A stretch of DNA of 22,435 nucleotides from a virus. The DNA is taken from positions 1-22,435 of IMG/VR virus record IMGVR_UViG_3300044626_000761, one strand, 5' to 3'. Under the pieces are notes generated by a model that was not told where the DNA came from, made no database searches, and worked only from the letters and a program-made list of their open reading frames with translations. The position numbers and the translations under genes were made by a program. Position 1 is the first letter of the stretch. Each line of letters starts with the position of its first letter. Shown here in pieces: positions 1 to 8,763 of this stretch.

Positions 1-372
1 GCAAAGGGTGGCGTTGGTAATATATACAAGACAAAAGTAAGCGGCGACTTATACGAACTTGAATACGGTTCAAGTTTACCGTATGCAAAAATTCACGAAT
101 ACGGTGGTTTTATTGAATCAAAAGGCAAGATGCATAAGTACTTTTGGGCACGATACTTCGCAACTAAAAATAATTATTTTAAATTTTTAGCTTTGCACAC
201 AACAAAAACAAAAAACAATTCGAATCCTGGTGTTAGGATCCCCAAACGCCCGTATTTTGCGCCGTCGGTAAGCAAGTTCAAAAGCAATGGAAAATATCAA
301 GAAGATGTAAAAGCAAATGTAATAAAAGGAATAAGAGCATGGCAAGAGAATCAGCGGCGATCACAAGCATAA
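1..372 (+). CDS. Tail-completion / virion morphogenesis protein (HK97 gp10-like), 5' truncated
   Basis: The frame is open from the first base, so the N-terminus lies outside the window; about 123 C-terminal residues are present. The visible part has a motif typical of phage tail-completion proteins of the HK97 gp10 / Mu gpG type: an internal segment reading YAKIHEYGG followed much later by IPKRPYFAPS, where family members usually have a conserved 'PxRPFF/PYF' segment near the C-terminus. Such proteins act at the head-tail joint during tail assembly. It is followed by the tail terminator candidate, whose start overlaps its 3' end by 34 nt; this is the usual order in siphovirus genomes. The ATG at 130 is internal to the frame and should not be taken as the start. 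Family assignment is by motif recall; the lost N-terminus limits certainty. Confidence 0.72.
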   Translation, partial: AKGGVGNIYKTKVSGDLYELEYGSSLPYAKIHEYGGFIESKGKMHKYFWARYFATKNNYFKFLALHTTKTKNNSNPGVRIPKRPYFAPSVSKFKSNGKYQEDVKANVIKGIRAWQENQRRSQA

Positions 373-794
373 TTGAAGAGCTTAGCAAAATGGAAGGCGT
401 AAAAGTGTACGATCAAGTCCAGATTGATAAGTGGAATACGTACAATTTTAATTACGTCGGTGTGTTAAGCGGAGCGGACACCCGTGAAAACGAATTATTT
501 GAAGATGATTCAGCATATGCAAATCGTGGTTCATTAGAAATTTATTTGCTTGTTGGTGTGCAAGTCAAGAAGTCAAACACACAAAAAGCAGTACTTAGAA
601 ACGCACTTGCAGATCTTTGTGAAAAGGTGGAGTATATGTTGCAAAACCATGGTATTGAATCGTACATAACTGACTACGAAAGCACAGAATTTGCGCCCGT
701 GCACTTTGTGGATTCTCAAGCGGTAACCTTTTCAGACGATGAAACAAAGGGCGTTGCATTCATGACATTTAGAACACTTTATTACAGGAATTAA
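339..794 (+). CDS. Putative tail terminator protein
   Basis: A 151-residue protein that overlaps the preceding gene by 34 nt. The start at 339 is preceded by AAAGGA at a suitable distance. The sequence has an alternating alpha/beta pattern: a long N-terminal helix (AAITSIIEELSKM), a strand-rich middle (SLEIYLLVGVQVKK), a helix (AVLRNALADLCEKVEYML) and a C-terminal strand (GVAFMTFRTLYY). That layout and length fit phage tail terminator (lambda gpU / 'minor tail protein') folds, which cap the tail tube and join it to the connector. Position between the gp10-like protein and the tail tube gene supports the role. No catalytic motif is seen. The specific family is inferred mainly from position and secondary structure pattern. 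Confidence 0.55.
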   Translation: MARESAAITSIIEELSKMEGVKVYDQVQIDKWNTYNFNYVGVLSGADTRENELFEDDSAYANRGSLEIYLLVGVQVKKSNTQKAVLRNALADLCEKVEYMLQNHGIESYITDYESTEFAPVHFVDSQAVTFSDDETKGVAFMTFRTLYYRN

Positions 795-795
795 T

Positions 796-1470
796 ATGCG
801 CCTTTCTGTATGTGTTCTTTATTCAGACAACGAAAATTTAATTAGATGGCGAAAAGCTTTGCCAATCGAAAACGTGCAAATGATTGCACTTAAAACAACG
901 CACGATGAAACAATTACAGAGCCAATATTTGAAGAAATTGGCGTGACGCCAAATCTGATAGCTTTGCAGTGGAAGTACAACGACTTTGAAGAACAATTCG
1001 ACTTTTCATATTTGCGCAATAAATGCGATGAGTACGCCCAAGGCGACTGGATCCTACACATTGATTCGGATGAATACTTAACGACGCCCCACGCCGATTT
1101 GTGGGCGTTTCTTGATGCTTTAGATGAGACAGATGCGGTTGCTGGTTACGTAACTGTTTACGGGTTGCTTAATAAAAGCGGAAAAATTCGAGATCGATAC
1201 GCAAATCCAAACATGAGATTGCACAGGCGTTCGGCTGGTTTGAAGTGGAGCGGTATTTGTCACGAAACTTTAGACGCCGACGCACACAAAGGAACTTGGG
1301 CGGATACTGAAATCATGCTTTACCATGAAGGCTATATGATTGAAGAAGACGAATTTAATTTTAAAAGCATTCGAAATGCAAAATTATTAATAAGAGAATA
1401 TCGACGAGAAAAAAGCGAAAGAAATTGGAATTATTTACATAGAACATTCACATTAATTAAACAAGGATAA
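796..1470 (+). CDS. Family 2 glycosyltransferase (GT-A fold)
   Basis: A 224-residue glycosyltransferase embedded in the tail operon. The key block is at residues 69-94: DFSYLRN, then AQGDWILHIDSDEYL. This is the GT2 signature, in which the acceptor-side 'RN' precedes a hydrophobic strand ending in the metal-binding D-x-D (D90, D92) and E93. A second block, RLHRRSAGLKWSGICHETL (about residues 142-160), matches the 'RLFR...W.G.xHE' segment of this subgroup. GT2 enzymes transfer a sugar from a nucleotide-sugar donor. There is no membrane segment or signal peptide, so a cytosolic role is expected. AGGA at about 786 precedes the start, and the gene starts 1 nt after the previous stop. Its place suggests virion glycosylation or modification of the host surface; the acceptor is unknown. 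Confidence 0.85.
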   Translation: MRLSVCVLYSDNENLIRWRKALPIENVQMIALKTTHDETITEPIFEEIGVTPNLIALQWKYNDFEEQFDFSYLRNKCDEYAQGDWILHIDSDEYLTTPHADLWAFLDALDETDAVAGYVTVYGLLNKSGKIRDRYANPNMRLHRRSAGLKWSGICHETLDADAHKGTWADTEIMLYHEGYMIEEDEFNFKSIRNAKLLIREYRREKSERNWNYLHRTFTLIKQG

Positions 1471-1474
1471 TACC

Positions 1475-2035
1475 ATGGCAGTAATAGGCGGCGGAAACCT
1501 ATCTGTATTTTTTACAGCAGATGAAGTCTACGGAACAGTAGGCACAACAAAACTTGCAACTTTTACAAAAAAAATTAAAACAAGCGTTTCAAGAACAAAT
1601 TTCACACTTGATCAAAACGAAGATCATCCAGATCTTACAGCGTTTTTTGATGCTTATGCACCCGTGCAACAAGCAACTAGCGATGCTGGTGAATACGAAG
1701 ACGGCGTGAAATTCAATTCAGCAACTGCAAATAGTCAAACACTTTTACAAATTATTTACGGCGGTAAATTAGCAAGCACCGACCAACTAACAACTACAAA
1801 GCGTAAAGTTGTTTTAATGCTTTGCAAATTGGCTCAAGATACTGGTTCTTTTGATATGGAATCTGGCAAATATACAAAGCCAAAAGTTTCAGGCGAAGTT
1901 GTTAACAATGATGTTGCGGTTACTGTAGGGACTGCAATTTTCGATACAAATTTATTGCAAGCAACTTCAATTGTTACAGTTACAATACCAATCGATACAG
2001 GATATAAAGAAGTTTGGATAACTTGTCTTAAATAA
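1475..2035 (+). CDS. Putative major tail tube protein
   Basis: A 186-residue, strand-rich protein with no catalytic motif. It begins MAVIGGGNLSVFF, and short G/T/S-rich strands recur throughout, as expected for a tail tube beta-sandwich subunit. It follows the tail terminator and glycosyltransferase genes and precedes the tail assembly chaperone pair and tape measure, which is the standard place for the tail tube gene. AAGGAT sits 7 nt upstream of the start. The gene is followed directly by a GC-rich intrinsic terminator, common after highly expressed major virion genes, where it sets tube protein expression apart from that of the minor tail genes. The call rests on position, size and composition; no residue-level family signature was recognised. 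Confidence 0.6.
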   Translation: MAVIGGGNLSVFFTADEVYGTVGTTKLATFTKKIKTSVSRTNFTLDQNEDHPDLTAFFDAYAPVQQATSDAGEYEDGVKFNSATANSQTLLQIIYGGKLASTDQLTTTKRKVVLMLCKLAQDTGSFDMESGKYTKPKVSGEVVNNDVAVTVGTAIFDTNLLQATSIVTVTIPIDTGYKEVWITCLK

Positions 2036-2049
2036 TTTGATTTTACAAC

Positions 2050-2077
2050 GGGGCGGAAAACCCGCCCCTTATTTTTT
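2050..2077 (+). terminator. Intrinsic terminator after tail tube gene
   Basis: A perfect 7-bp GC stem (GGGGCGG at 2050-2056 and CCGCCCC at 2062-2068) with a 5-nt AAAAC loop, followed by TTATTTTTT. It stands out as the most GC-rich stretch in an AT-rich region. It likely attenuates transcription between the abundant tail tube gene and the low-level chaperone and tape measure genes. No new promoter is visible between it and the next start. Confidence 0.88.
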
Positions 2078-2092
2078 AACATGGAGAAAAGT

Positions 2093-2590
2093 ATGAAGTT
2101 ATATATTAATGAAGTTGAACAAGAAGTACCCTTATATACAATATTAACACCCGCGCTTTATGACAAGGTGTCACCTTTGTTGCAAGAACTTGCAAACACA
2201 AAAGGCGCGCAAACAGCGGCGGAATCTGAGATCATGGAGAAAGTATTTAGCACTCCACACTTACAAGCGCAAATTGATTTAAGCAAAGGAACCGACGCAT
2301 TCACTGCAATTATGGGCGACTTTAGATTTCAAGAAATTGTAAAAGATGCTTACTTGAAAGTAAGACGGGATTTATTCGATTGTATTAATATTGATGCAAG
2401 TACAATACCAGCGATATTCACACTTGTGAAAAACGTTATAAACATAAAGAAAATTGATAATGCCGATTTATTAGCAAGTATTCAAAGTGAAATTGATTCC
2501 GAATTTTGGCAGGCTCAAGATCTGGATGGTATCTTGGATGAACTTAAATTTTTTCGTTCGACAGTTTGCAAACGAATCCGAATTAGTTGA
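2093..2590 (+). CDS. Tail assembly chaperone, upstream frame (gpG-like)
   Basis: A 165-residue, mostly helical, acidic protein lying between the tail tube and the tape measure, the position of the lambda gpG / gpGT chaperones that fold and load the tape measure. The ATG at 2093 is chosen over the ATG at 2081, because GGAG at 2083-2086 is correctly spaced for 2093 while nothing precedes 2081. The end of the gene overlaps a second open frame reaching 2852 that lacks a good start of its own. Near the end, the sequence AAA TTT TTT CGT (2546-2557) offers a run of six T on which ribosomes could shift into that frame. Without the shift, the protein ends 11 codons later at 2590. The role is inferred from position and from the two-frame arrangement. 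Confidence 0.68.
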   Translation: MKLYINEVEQEVPLYTILTPALYDKVSPLLQELANTKGAQTAAESEIMEKVFSTPHLQAQIDLSKGTDAFTAIMGDFRFQEIVKDAYLKVRRDLFDCINIDASTIPAIFTLVKNVINIKKIDNADLLASIQSEIDSEFWQAQDLDGILDELKFFRSTVCKRIRIS

Positions 2591-2852
2591 GTATTACTTA
2601 AGCGAGCTAACAGTATTTAACGATGCAGACGACAAGGAATTTGAAGAAGAGGAAAGCGAAGCGGAGCGGTATCTTGAAAAGGATTTAATGAGCAAGTATT
2701 TTATATTCAAGGGCGTTGCTAATGGCAATGTTGGCGAATTTATGAAGCTTTATTATGAGATCTCGAGACTTGATGTGATTCAAATGTACGCCTTTAATAT
2801 AACGTACAAAAAAGAACAATATAATGCGGAGCGCCGACGCCATGGCAGATGA
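2487..2852 (+). CDS. Tail assembly chaperone, frameshift extension (gpT-like)
   Basis: An open frame from about 2475 to 2852, displaced +1 relative to the upstream chaperone gene. The only early start is a GTG at 2487 without a ribosome-binding site, so it is probably reached by frameshifting near 2549-2555 to give a fused longer chaperone. Counted from the slip, the extension is about 99 residues. It is very acidic (DADDKEFEEEESEAERYLEKD) and then helical with aromatic residues (SKYFIFKGVANGNVGEFMKLYYEISRLDVIQMYAFNITYKKEQ), as seen in tape-measure-binding T domains. It overlaps the tape measure gene by 11 nt. The stated start is therefore nominal. The role follows the conserved G/GT arrangement in siphoviruses. 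Confidence 0.6.
   Translation: MKLIPNFGRLKIWMVSWMNLNFFVRQFANESELVEYYLSELTVFNDADDKEFEEEESEAERYLEKDLMSKYFIFKGVANGNVGEFMKLYYEISRLDVIQMYAFNITYKKEQYNAERRRHGR
2546..2557 (+). other. Candidate +1 (or -2) programmed frameshift site
   Basis: In the upstream chaperone frame the codons read AAA TTT TTT CGT. The downstream open frame is displaced by +1 (equal to -2): a Phe-tRNA on TTT can re-pair with TTC after a +1 slip, giving GTT CGA CAG next. A -2 slip on the T run gives the same frame with one more residue. A -1 slip would soon reach a TAG at 2584, so the common -1 mode is not productive here. No pseudoknot was worked out. Confidence 0.5.
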
Positions 2853-5800
2853 TATAAAGATTAATCTCGGACTTAATATTGCAGATCTAGTTCAAGGGCT
2901 TAACAATGCAATTGCGGATTTGAATAAATTAATATTAGTTGCCGATAAAGCTGATATTGAAGTAAAACAAATCGGTAATGAAAAGGTAAAAGTTGATACT
3001 ACAGAAGCTTTAAGTAATCTTGATAAGTTATCAAATAAAACTGAAGAAACTTCTAAAGGATTTAGCAGTTTTACAGCGGGCTTTGGCGGTGGTATTGCAG
3101 CGGCTGGCATTTCAATGCTATCTGATGGAATAGTTTCTATTGCTGGCAAAATAAAGGACGGTGCTCTTGCTGCTGATGAATTTGGGGACACGTTGCAAGT
3201 TGCATTCACACAACAAGGTATTGCCGATGTTGACGGTGAGATTAAAAAGGTTAGTAAGTCTACACTTAATTTAGCAAATGATCTTGGGTTACCGACTCAA
3301 AGAACTAGGGAACTAGCTACAACTGTTGCAACCATGGGGGGTGTGGCTGGCAATCAAGCAGAAGCACTTACTAAGTTGTCAGCTGGTCTTGAAGTCTTTT
3401 CAGGTGGGGCGGTAAAAGGCGAAGCCGTTGCACTTGCTTTTTCAAAAGGTCTTGCTGATCCAGAAGGGGCGGCCGCAATTGAAAAACTTGCAAAAAAATA
3501 TCCTCAATTAGCAGAAACTTTGCGCTCAAATATCGAACCAGCTGAAAAAATGAAACAAGCAAATTTATTGCTTGGTGAATCCTTTAAAACAGTTGCTGAA
3601 CAGCAAGGCGATGCGGGCGGCAGTATAAATAAATTGCAAAACCAACTAGGCGAAGCATTTCAAACAATTGGAGCTGGAGTATATGATGCGTTGGGTCCAA
3701 TTATATCAGACCTTTTGCCAGTATTACAAGACGGCATACCAAAAGCAATGGCATTTATGATACAAGCTTTTGGAACAATTCAAACAGTATTAAGTACTGT
3801 GTTTGCAATAGTACAGCCATTACTTACATTTATGTATAATAACTTTGATGCAATAGCAAAAGTTGTTGGTGTTGTTGCGGTTGCATTCACTTTATATTCG
3901 GCAGTCACAGGAACAATTACAGCCGTTACCGCAGCTTATGCAGCGGTTTCCACTGCCTTAGGCGGTTCGATAAGCATTGCCACAATTGCGCAATATGCCT
4001 TGAATTTAGCAATGAGTTTAAATCCTATTGGAGCGGTTGTTGTTGTTGCAGCGGCGTTGACAGCTGGCATTTATGCTTTATCTGAAGCCATGACAATTTC
4101 AGCGGCGGAAACAAAAGAACAATCAGAAGAAAATGTAAAGCTAATTGAAACGCAAAAAGATGCAAATGCAGAACAAACGAAAGCAGTCCAGAGCACAAAA
4201 TCTTTAGCGGATGAGTTCTTGTCATTATCAAAAAAGAAAAAACTTACAGCCGAAGAAAGTGCAAAGCTTAAAACCTTGACAAAAGATTTAAGCGCAGAAT
4301 ATCCAGACTTAGTAAAAAATACAAGTAGCTATAAAGAAAATCTGGACGGCGTAGAATCAATTGCAAACAGGGCAGGAACTAGTCTAAAAGGTTTAGCAGA
4401 AGAATCCGCTAGGCTTGACAAAGCTTTACAAGGCGCAAACCAAACGCTAAGTTTTGCAAAACGTAATGAAGCAATAGAAGAAGCAATTGCAACAACAAAA
4501 ACTTTGGGAGTTGTTACGGATAGTTATGGCAATAATGCTATTAATACTTTTGCAAAAGCTTTATATGCAGCGGATACTCAAGAGAAAGCTACAGCCGCAT
4601 ATACAAGAGCAACTCAAGAACTTGCAAGCAATAAAGATGCTTTAGTTGCAGTGCAGACCGCTTACACTTCACAAGTTGCTGCTTTGAATGCATATAAGAA
4701 AACAGCGGAAACAGTTGTAGATACCAATAAGAAGCTTGCAGATACTACTACAAAACCAAAAGGTGAAGCAAAAGAGCAAGCAAGCGCACTTGAAAAATTG
4801 AAAGAATTCTACAAAGACAAACAAGAAGAGCAAAAAAATGATATTGAGCGAGAACTTCTTGATGAAAAAAATAAGTATGCAGATAAAAAAGCATTAAGAA
4901 CAAAACTTGAATTAGAAGCAAATGCAGATTTAAGAAAATTTCTTAATGAAAGAATTGGTGGTATTAGTGATGCTGAAACATTACTTAAAGAATCTCAATT
5001 AACTGTCAAGATAACTCCTAGTAAAGCAAAAGGAGAAACAGTCGAAGACATTAATACCTTCTATACTCAAGAAATTGTCAAATTAAGAAAAGGGCTTGAC
5101 AATACGATACAATTCAAATTATTAGATATTCCAGCATTTAAAGAAGAGCTAAAAGAAGTTGACACGGCAATAAAAGAATATACATCAACTGCAGATAAGT
5201 TAATTCCAATTCAATTTACAACGGATCCAGCTCAACTTGCTGAAGTACAAAATAATGTACTTACATTCCAAGAGTTTTTAAAAGCTGAAAATGTACGTAT
5301 TGCACAACTTCAAAAAGATGCGCAAATTGCTGGTAATGTTGAAGCCGCTCAAAGGTTTGGCGAAGCAATTGCAAGTAATATTCAAAGCATAAATGGACTT
5401 GAAAGCAAGGTTAAAGATTTTGCACTTAAAAGTCAAGAAGAGCAAAAGAAAAACACACTTGAATACCAAGTTCAAACAGCATTGCAAACAAGCTTCTTAG
5501 ATGAATTCAACTCCGAAAAGATTCGCAAAGAAAGAGAAACCAACGAAGCAATAAAAAAAGAACGCCTTGGAGCTTTGGATGCAGAAGAAAAGGACTTAAA
5601 CAAGTCACTTGCAAAACGTGAAATAAGCGCCGAAGATTACGCCGCAAAATTAGCAGATATAAACAAAGGTCGTGAAGAAGCTGAAAGCAAAACCAATAGA
5701 AGCGCGCTTGATAACCTGAAAAGAGTTGGTGAACAAACCGCCGCAAGCGTGCTTAAATCACAAGGCGATATATTCAAAAAGAATGCTGAAAAGATGGAAG

Positions 5801-6444
5801 GCAATGAAAAGGTATTTAATGAATTCGTTGGTAATACCCTTAATCAATTCAGCGTTTTAGCAGCAAGCGGAACCGCAACACTTGCAGACTTTGGAGCGGC
5901 CGCCGCTGGCGCCGCTTTTGATGCCGTCGCCGCAATGATTCCGTCTTTTGTGACTGGTATCTTAGGCAGTTCGATTGTAACACTTGGACCGATTCTTGGT
6001 CCGCTTGCAGCCGCTTCGCTTACAGGCGTTTTATACGGTTTGCTAGGGCTTGCAAGAAGTGCAGCGGGCTTCAAAGACGGCGTTGTAGGCTTGGACGGTG
6101 GTGGCACCGAAACAAGTGACTCAATTCCAGCTTGGCTCTCACGTGGCGAAAGTGTGATTACAGCACGTGCAACGAAAAACAACAAAGAAGAACTTGAATT
6201 CATGAATCGCACGGGCTTAAGCATTGGTGACTTTTATAGAAGCAATATGCCACAAACATCGGTGAGCGTAACTCCAGATGGTGACTTGATTCGTGAGGTG
6301 CGTAAATTACGCGAAGAGACCAGAGGGCTTGGAATGCGTATTCAAAGGAATACGAATGTAGAGGTGTCTGGCGTGCTTACAGCGGATTCAAAAAGCATCA
6401 ATGCAATGATTGTTCAACAAAAACGCCGTGAAGCAAGGAGATAA
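2842..6444 (+). CDS. Tail tape measure protein
   Basis: A 1200-residue protein, by far the longest gene here, lying after the chaperone pair. It sets tail length by spanning the tube lumen. The ATG at 2842 is preferred because GGAG at 2827-2830 precedes it; an in-frame ATG at 2824 has no site. The N-terminal half has helical repeats and a hydrophobic, likely membrane-active zone at roughly residues 270-420 (segments such as AKVVGVVAVAFTLYSAV and NPIGAVVVVAAALTAGIYAL). A long charged coiled-coil region follows at about 640-1000 (runs of K, E, A and Q). Near the C-terminus an A/G-rich hydrophobic stretch (AAAAGAAFDAVAAMIPSFVTGILG) precedes a conserved-looking 'GLDGGGTETSDSIPAWLSRGESVITARAT' region, common near the ends of tape measures. 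No lytic domain or peptidase motif is visible. Confidence 0.93.
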   Translation: MADDIKINLGLNIADLVQGLNNAIADLNKLILVADKADIEVKQIGNEKVKVDTTEALSNLDKLSNKTEETSKGFSSFTAGFGGGIAAAGISMLSDGIVSIAGKIKDGALAADEFGDTLQVAFTQQGIADVDGEIKKVSKSTLNLANDLGLPTQRTRELATTVATMGGVAGNQAEALTKLSAGLEVFSGGAVKGEAVALAFSKGLADPEGAAAIEKLAKKYPQLAETLRSNIEPAEKMKQANLLLGESFKTVAEQQGDAGGSINKLQNQLGEAFQTIGAGVYDALGPIISDLLPVLQDGIPKAMAFMIQAFGTIQTVLSTVFAIVQPLLTFMYNNFDAIAKVVGVVAVAFTLYSAVTGTITAVTAAYAAVSTALGGSISIATIAQYALNLAMSLNPIGAVVVVAAALTAGIYALSEAMTISAAETKEQSEENVKLIETQKDANAEQTKAVQSTKSLADEFLSLSKKKKLTAEESAKLKTLTKDLSAEYPDLVKNTSSYKENLDGVESIANRAGTSLKGLAEESARLDKALQGANQTLSFAKRNEAIEEAIATTKTLGVVTDSYGNNAINTFAKALYAADTQEKATAAYTRATQELASNKDALVAVQTAYTSQVAALNAYKKTAETVVDTNKKLADTTTKPKGEAKEQASALEKLKEFYKDKQEEQKNDIERELLDEKNKYADKKALRTKLELEANADLRKFLNERIGGISDAETLLKESQLTVKITPSKAKGETVEDINTFYTQEIVKLRKGLDNTIQFKLLDIPAFKEELKEVDTAIKEYTSTADKLIPIQFTTDPAQLAEVQNNVLTFQEFLKAENVRIAQLQKDAQIAGNVEAAQRFGEAIASNIQSINGLESKVKDFALKSQEEQKKNTLEYQVQTALQTSFLDEFNSEKIRKERETNEAIKKERLGALDAEEKDLNKSLAKREISAEDYAAKLADINKGREEAESKTNRSALDNLKRVGEQTAASVLKSQGDIFKKNAEKMEGNEKVFNEFVGNTLNQFSVLAASGTATLADFGAAAAGAAFDAVAAMIPSFVTGILGSSIVTLGPILGPLAAASLTGVLYGLLGLARSAAGFKDGVVGLDGGGTETSDSIPAWLSRGESVITARATKNNKEELEFMNRTGLSIGDFYRSNMPQTSVSVTPDGDLIREVRKLREETRGLGMRIQRNTNVEVSGVLTADSKSINAMIVQQKRREARR

Positions 6445-6448
6445 TAAT

Positions 6449-6916
6449 ATGGCAGCAAGATGGAAAGCGGTAATACAAGGGAGTGACAGCAGTACATATC
6501 CTAATAATTCAACAACTGCTGCAATTGCATTCGATATACTTGGTATATTCCCAACGTACGAAGTTGAATCAGAAACGCAAACAAGCATGGACGGTACCCA
6601 AATTGGACGCCGTAAATTCCGCACAGTGCTTGAAATTGATTGCATCCCGTTATCTACTTGGGATTACCAAAGAATCACCACTACAGAGGCTATACAGTTC
6701 CTTATTAAGAATGTACTAAGCAAGAACTTTTGTAGAATCAAGGCGGCGAATCCTCCAGATGAAAAGCTCCCAGATCGTTATTCAGATGCAACAAACTTTC
6801 CGCTTACCGCTGCTTTATTGCCTTTCTCTTTTGCAAAATGCGATATTGCAGTAACACAGGCTTGGGAATCTGGAAATGAAAAACTTACACTCACTTGTTA
6901 TGCGAAAACATTATAA
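6449..6916 (+). CDS. Unidentified tail protein downstream of tape measure
   Basis: A 155-residue protein starting 4 nt after the tape measure stop, with AAGGAGAT ideally spaced before the ATG at 6449; an in-frame ATG at 6410 would lie inside the tape measure and is not used. The sequence is strand-rich with an internal basic stretch (DGTQIGRRKFRTVLEIDCIPLSTW) and no membrane or catalytic motif. Genes directly after the tape measure usually encode distal tail or tail-tip components, so that is the likely class, but the family was not recognised. Its stop overlaps the next gene's start by one base (TAATG), which suggests translational coupling. Confidence 0.5.
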   Translation: MAARWKAVIQGSDSSTYPNNSTTAAIAFDILGIFPTYEVESETQTSMDGTQIGRRKFRTVLEIDCIPLSTWDYQRITTTEAIQFLIKNVLSKNFCRIKAANPPDEKLPDRYSDATNFPLTAALLPFSFAKCDIAVTQAWESGNEKLTLTCYAKTL

Positions 6917-8763
6917 TGGCAATACTAAATAAATATTACACGACCTGGACAAGTGACGATTCGCAAATGTATAAACTTGAGATCATTCCCTCGCATAATC
7001 AAGTTGATACGGCCGATACTTATGCAAGTGGATTTGTTGTCACTCAATTGCCAAATGATTTCTTATTGAAAGATATGACCTTGGATCTGGATCATGGTGA
7101 CATTCCAGTCGGTTTGATGAATTCAACACTTAAATTAAATTTTAATATCGGAGCGGATGGCACAGGAGTTTCAAATTATTCAAATTTAAGAACCAAGCTT
7201 TTACGTGGTACTGATAGCGGTAACTTTCCATTTAGTGATTCATTTGTTGTAATAGATACCTTTGGTTATTTTGGATTTAAATGTTTCAATACTTTTATCT
7301 TGTCAAGAAGTGACGATTCTGGAGTTACTTACGTACCAATTTTTATAGGGTGCCAAAAGTTTGCAGCGGAAAACGATATCGAACTGACAAAATTAAGCCC
7401 CGTGATTAAATTAAGTATCGAAGTTTATGATATTACAAGATGTATAGGCGAAATGATACGTCCAGAAATTTGGTTCGCTTACTTGAAAGCAACTAATGAT
7501 GATGTTAATTATGGCCAATATTGCACAACGTTTGTGAAAGAAGATACAAACTATAATCGCATCCAGATATCTTCGCATAATCAAACAGGATCAACAAAAA
7601 CCAGATTAGATGACAAACTCTCAAACGGAATAACATTTAAAATTCAAACATTTGAACAATTATACATAAAAATCACTAGAATGTATAGCGATCATTTTAG
7701 GTCTATAATGTGTGAATATGTGACTTTGGATTTTGGCACTTTTTTTACCGCAATGAATTTTAAAAGCCAAAGGACTTGGACAACTAGCCCCACAAACTTG
7801 GCAAATCAAGATAATACAGTGTGCTATATATCCGAAATTAATCAAGTAGGATATGAAAGCAATTTGCACCCGCTTATCTATGGTAATTGTATTGGAGGGA
7901 TGTTATTTGACAAAGAAGGTTTTGGGCAATATTCAAATTTTCATGAAGTTGCAGCGGCTTTATTTGAAAACTTCATGCAAAAAGTTAATTATGAATACGA
8001 GATAACAAATACACCAAATATAGCAGTTAATTTAGTTCCTGATTATGTTATCCCAACAGTTTCTGCGCAATTTGCAGCATCTCAAAGCAATTTATATGAT
8101 TCAATTAAATTCAAGTTATTTAACGAAACGCTCAACACTTGTAAAGCCGTTGTAAGTAATATAAAAGGGGATAGCGATACAACGGATTGGACTTATAGCA
8201 CGCAAACAACAAGCGGCGATAATTCAAAAGATCTTAAATTCTTATTCCATAATTTGCCGTTATTGACTTATAGAAACAATACCCAAGCAACAAAAGAAAA
8301 TGGTATTGATTTCAATGTTTTTTATCGCAAGACAATCAATATTGGTACTCTTGTTTATTTAAGTGACGATGGTATAGTTCGCAAAGTTGATAGTCAGTGT
8401 ATTACTGGTTGGTTTTATGATTACATCGATTATTCAACAACAATTAATACTTCACAGAGTATTATTCAACAAATAATAACAGAACAGCAACAAAGCGGTT
8501 TAATGCAAAATGCTTGCTTTGCAATTGTGCAATTTATGGGGCTTTCTACTTTCAAACTTGCAGAATTTAGAACAAGGGCAAGTTTGCTCAAGCCTGAAAA
8601 GTTTAGCAAATATGGTACATTAAATTATTACACTCTTAATCCTATTATTGGCGATTGGGATCCAAGCGGAACTCTTGCACGTGGAACAATTACAAAATAT
8701 AATCTTGATATATGGTCTGGAATGGCAGATGTTACAATGATGATAAATGGAGTGCAAACTTAA
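6916..8763 (+). CDS. Large distal tail / tail hub candidate
   Basis: A 615-residue protein beginning at the ATG within TAATG. A TTG 21 nt upstream is in frame but not needed. No clear Shine-Dalgarno site is present, so expression probably depends on coupling to the preceding gene. The protein is rich in aromatic residues, N, T and S and appears beta-rich throughout, with no signal peptide or membrane segment. Size and place after the tape measure fit a tail hub or tail-associated tip protein, but I see no recognisable hub, peptidase or glycosidase motif. The next gene again starts in a TAATG overlap. The functional call rests on synteny alone. Confidence 0.5.
   Translation: MAILNKYYTTWTSDDSQMYKLEIIPSHNQVDTADTYASGFVVTQLPNDFLLKDMTLDLDHGDIPVGLMNSTLKLNFNIGADGTGVSNYSNLRTKLLRGTDSGNFPFSDSFVVIDTFGYFGFKCFNTFILSRSDDSGVTYVPIFIGCQKFAAENDIELTKLSPVIKLSIEVYDITRCIGEMIRPEIWFAYLKATNDDVNYGQYCTTFVKEDTNYNRIQISSHNQTGSTKTRLDDKLSNGITFKIQTFEQLYIKITRMYSDHFRSIMCEYVTLDFGTFFTAMNFKSQRTWTTSPTNLANQDNTVCYISEINQVGYESNLHPLIYGNCIGGMLFDKEGFGQYSNFHEVAAALFENFMQKVNYEYEITNTPNIAVNLVPDYVIPTVSAQFAASQSNLYDSIKFKLFNETLNTCKAVVSNIKGDSDTTDWTYSTQTTSGDNSKDLKFLFHNLPLLTYRNNTQATKENGIDFNVFYRKTINIGTLVYLSDDGIVRKVDSQCITGWFYDYIDYSTTINTSQSIIQQIITEQQQSGLMQNACFAIVQFMGLSTFKLAEFRTRASLLKPEKFSKYGTLNYYTLNPIIGDWDPSGTLARGTITKYNLDIWSGMADVTMMINGVQT

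Noticed and set aside
5844-6224. 126-residue minus-strand open frame inside the tape measure gene
   Set aside because: Low-complexity A/P/S-rich shadow of the tape measure's A/G-rich C-terminal part; no start signal and the plus frame is clearly coding.
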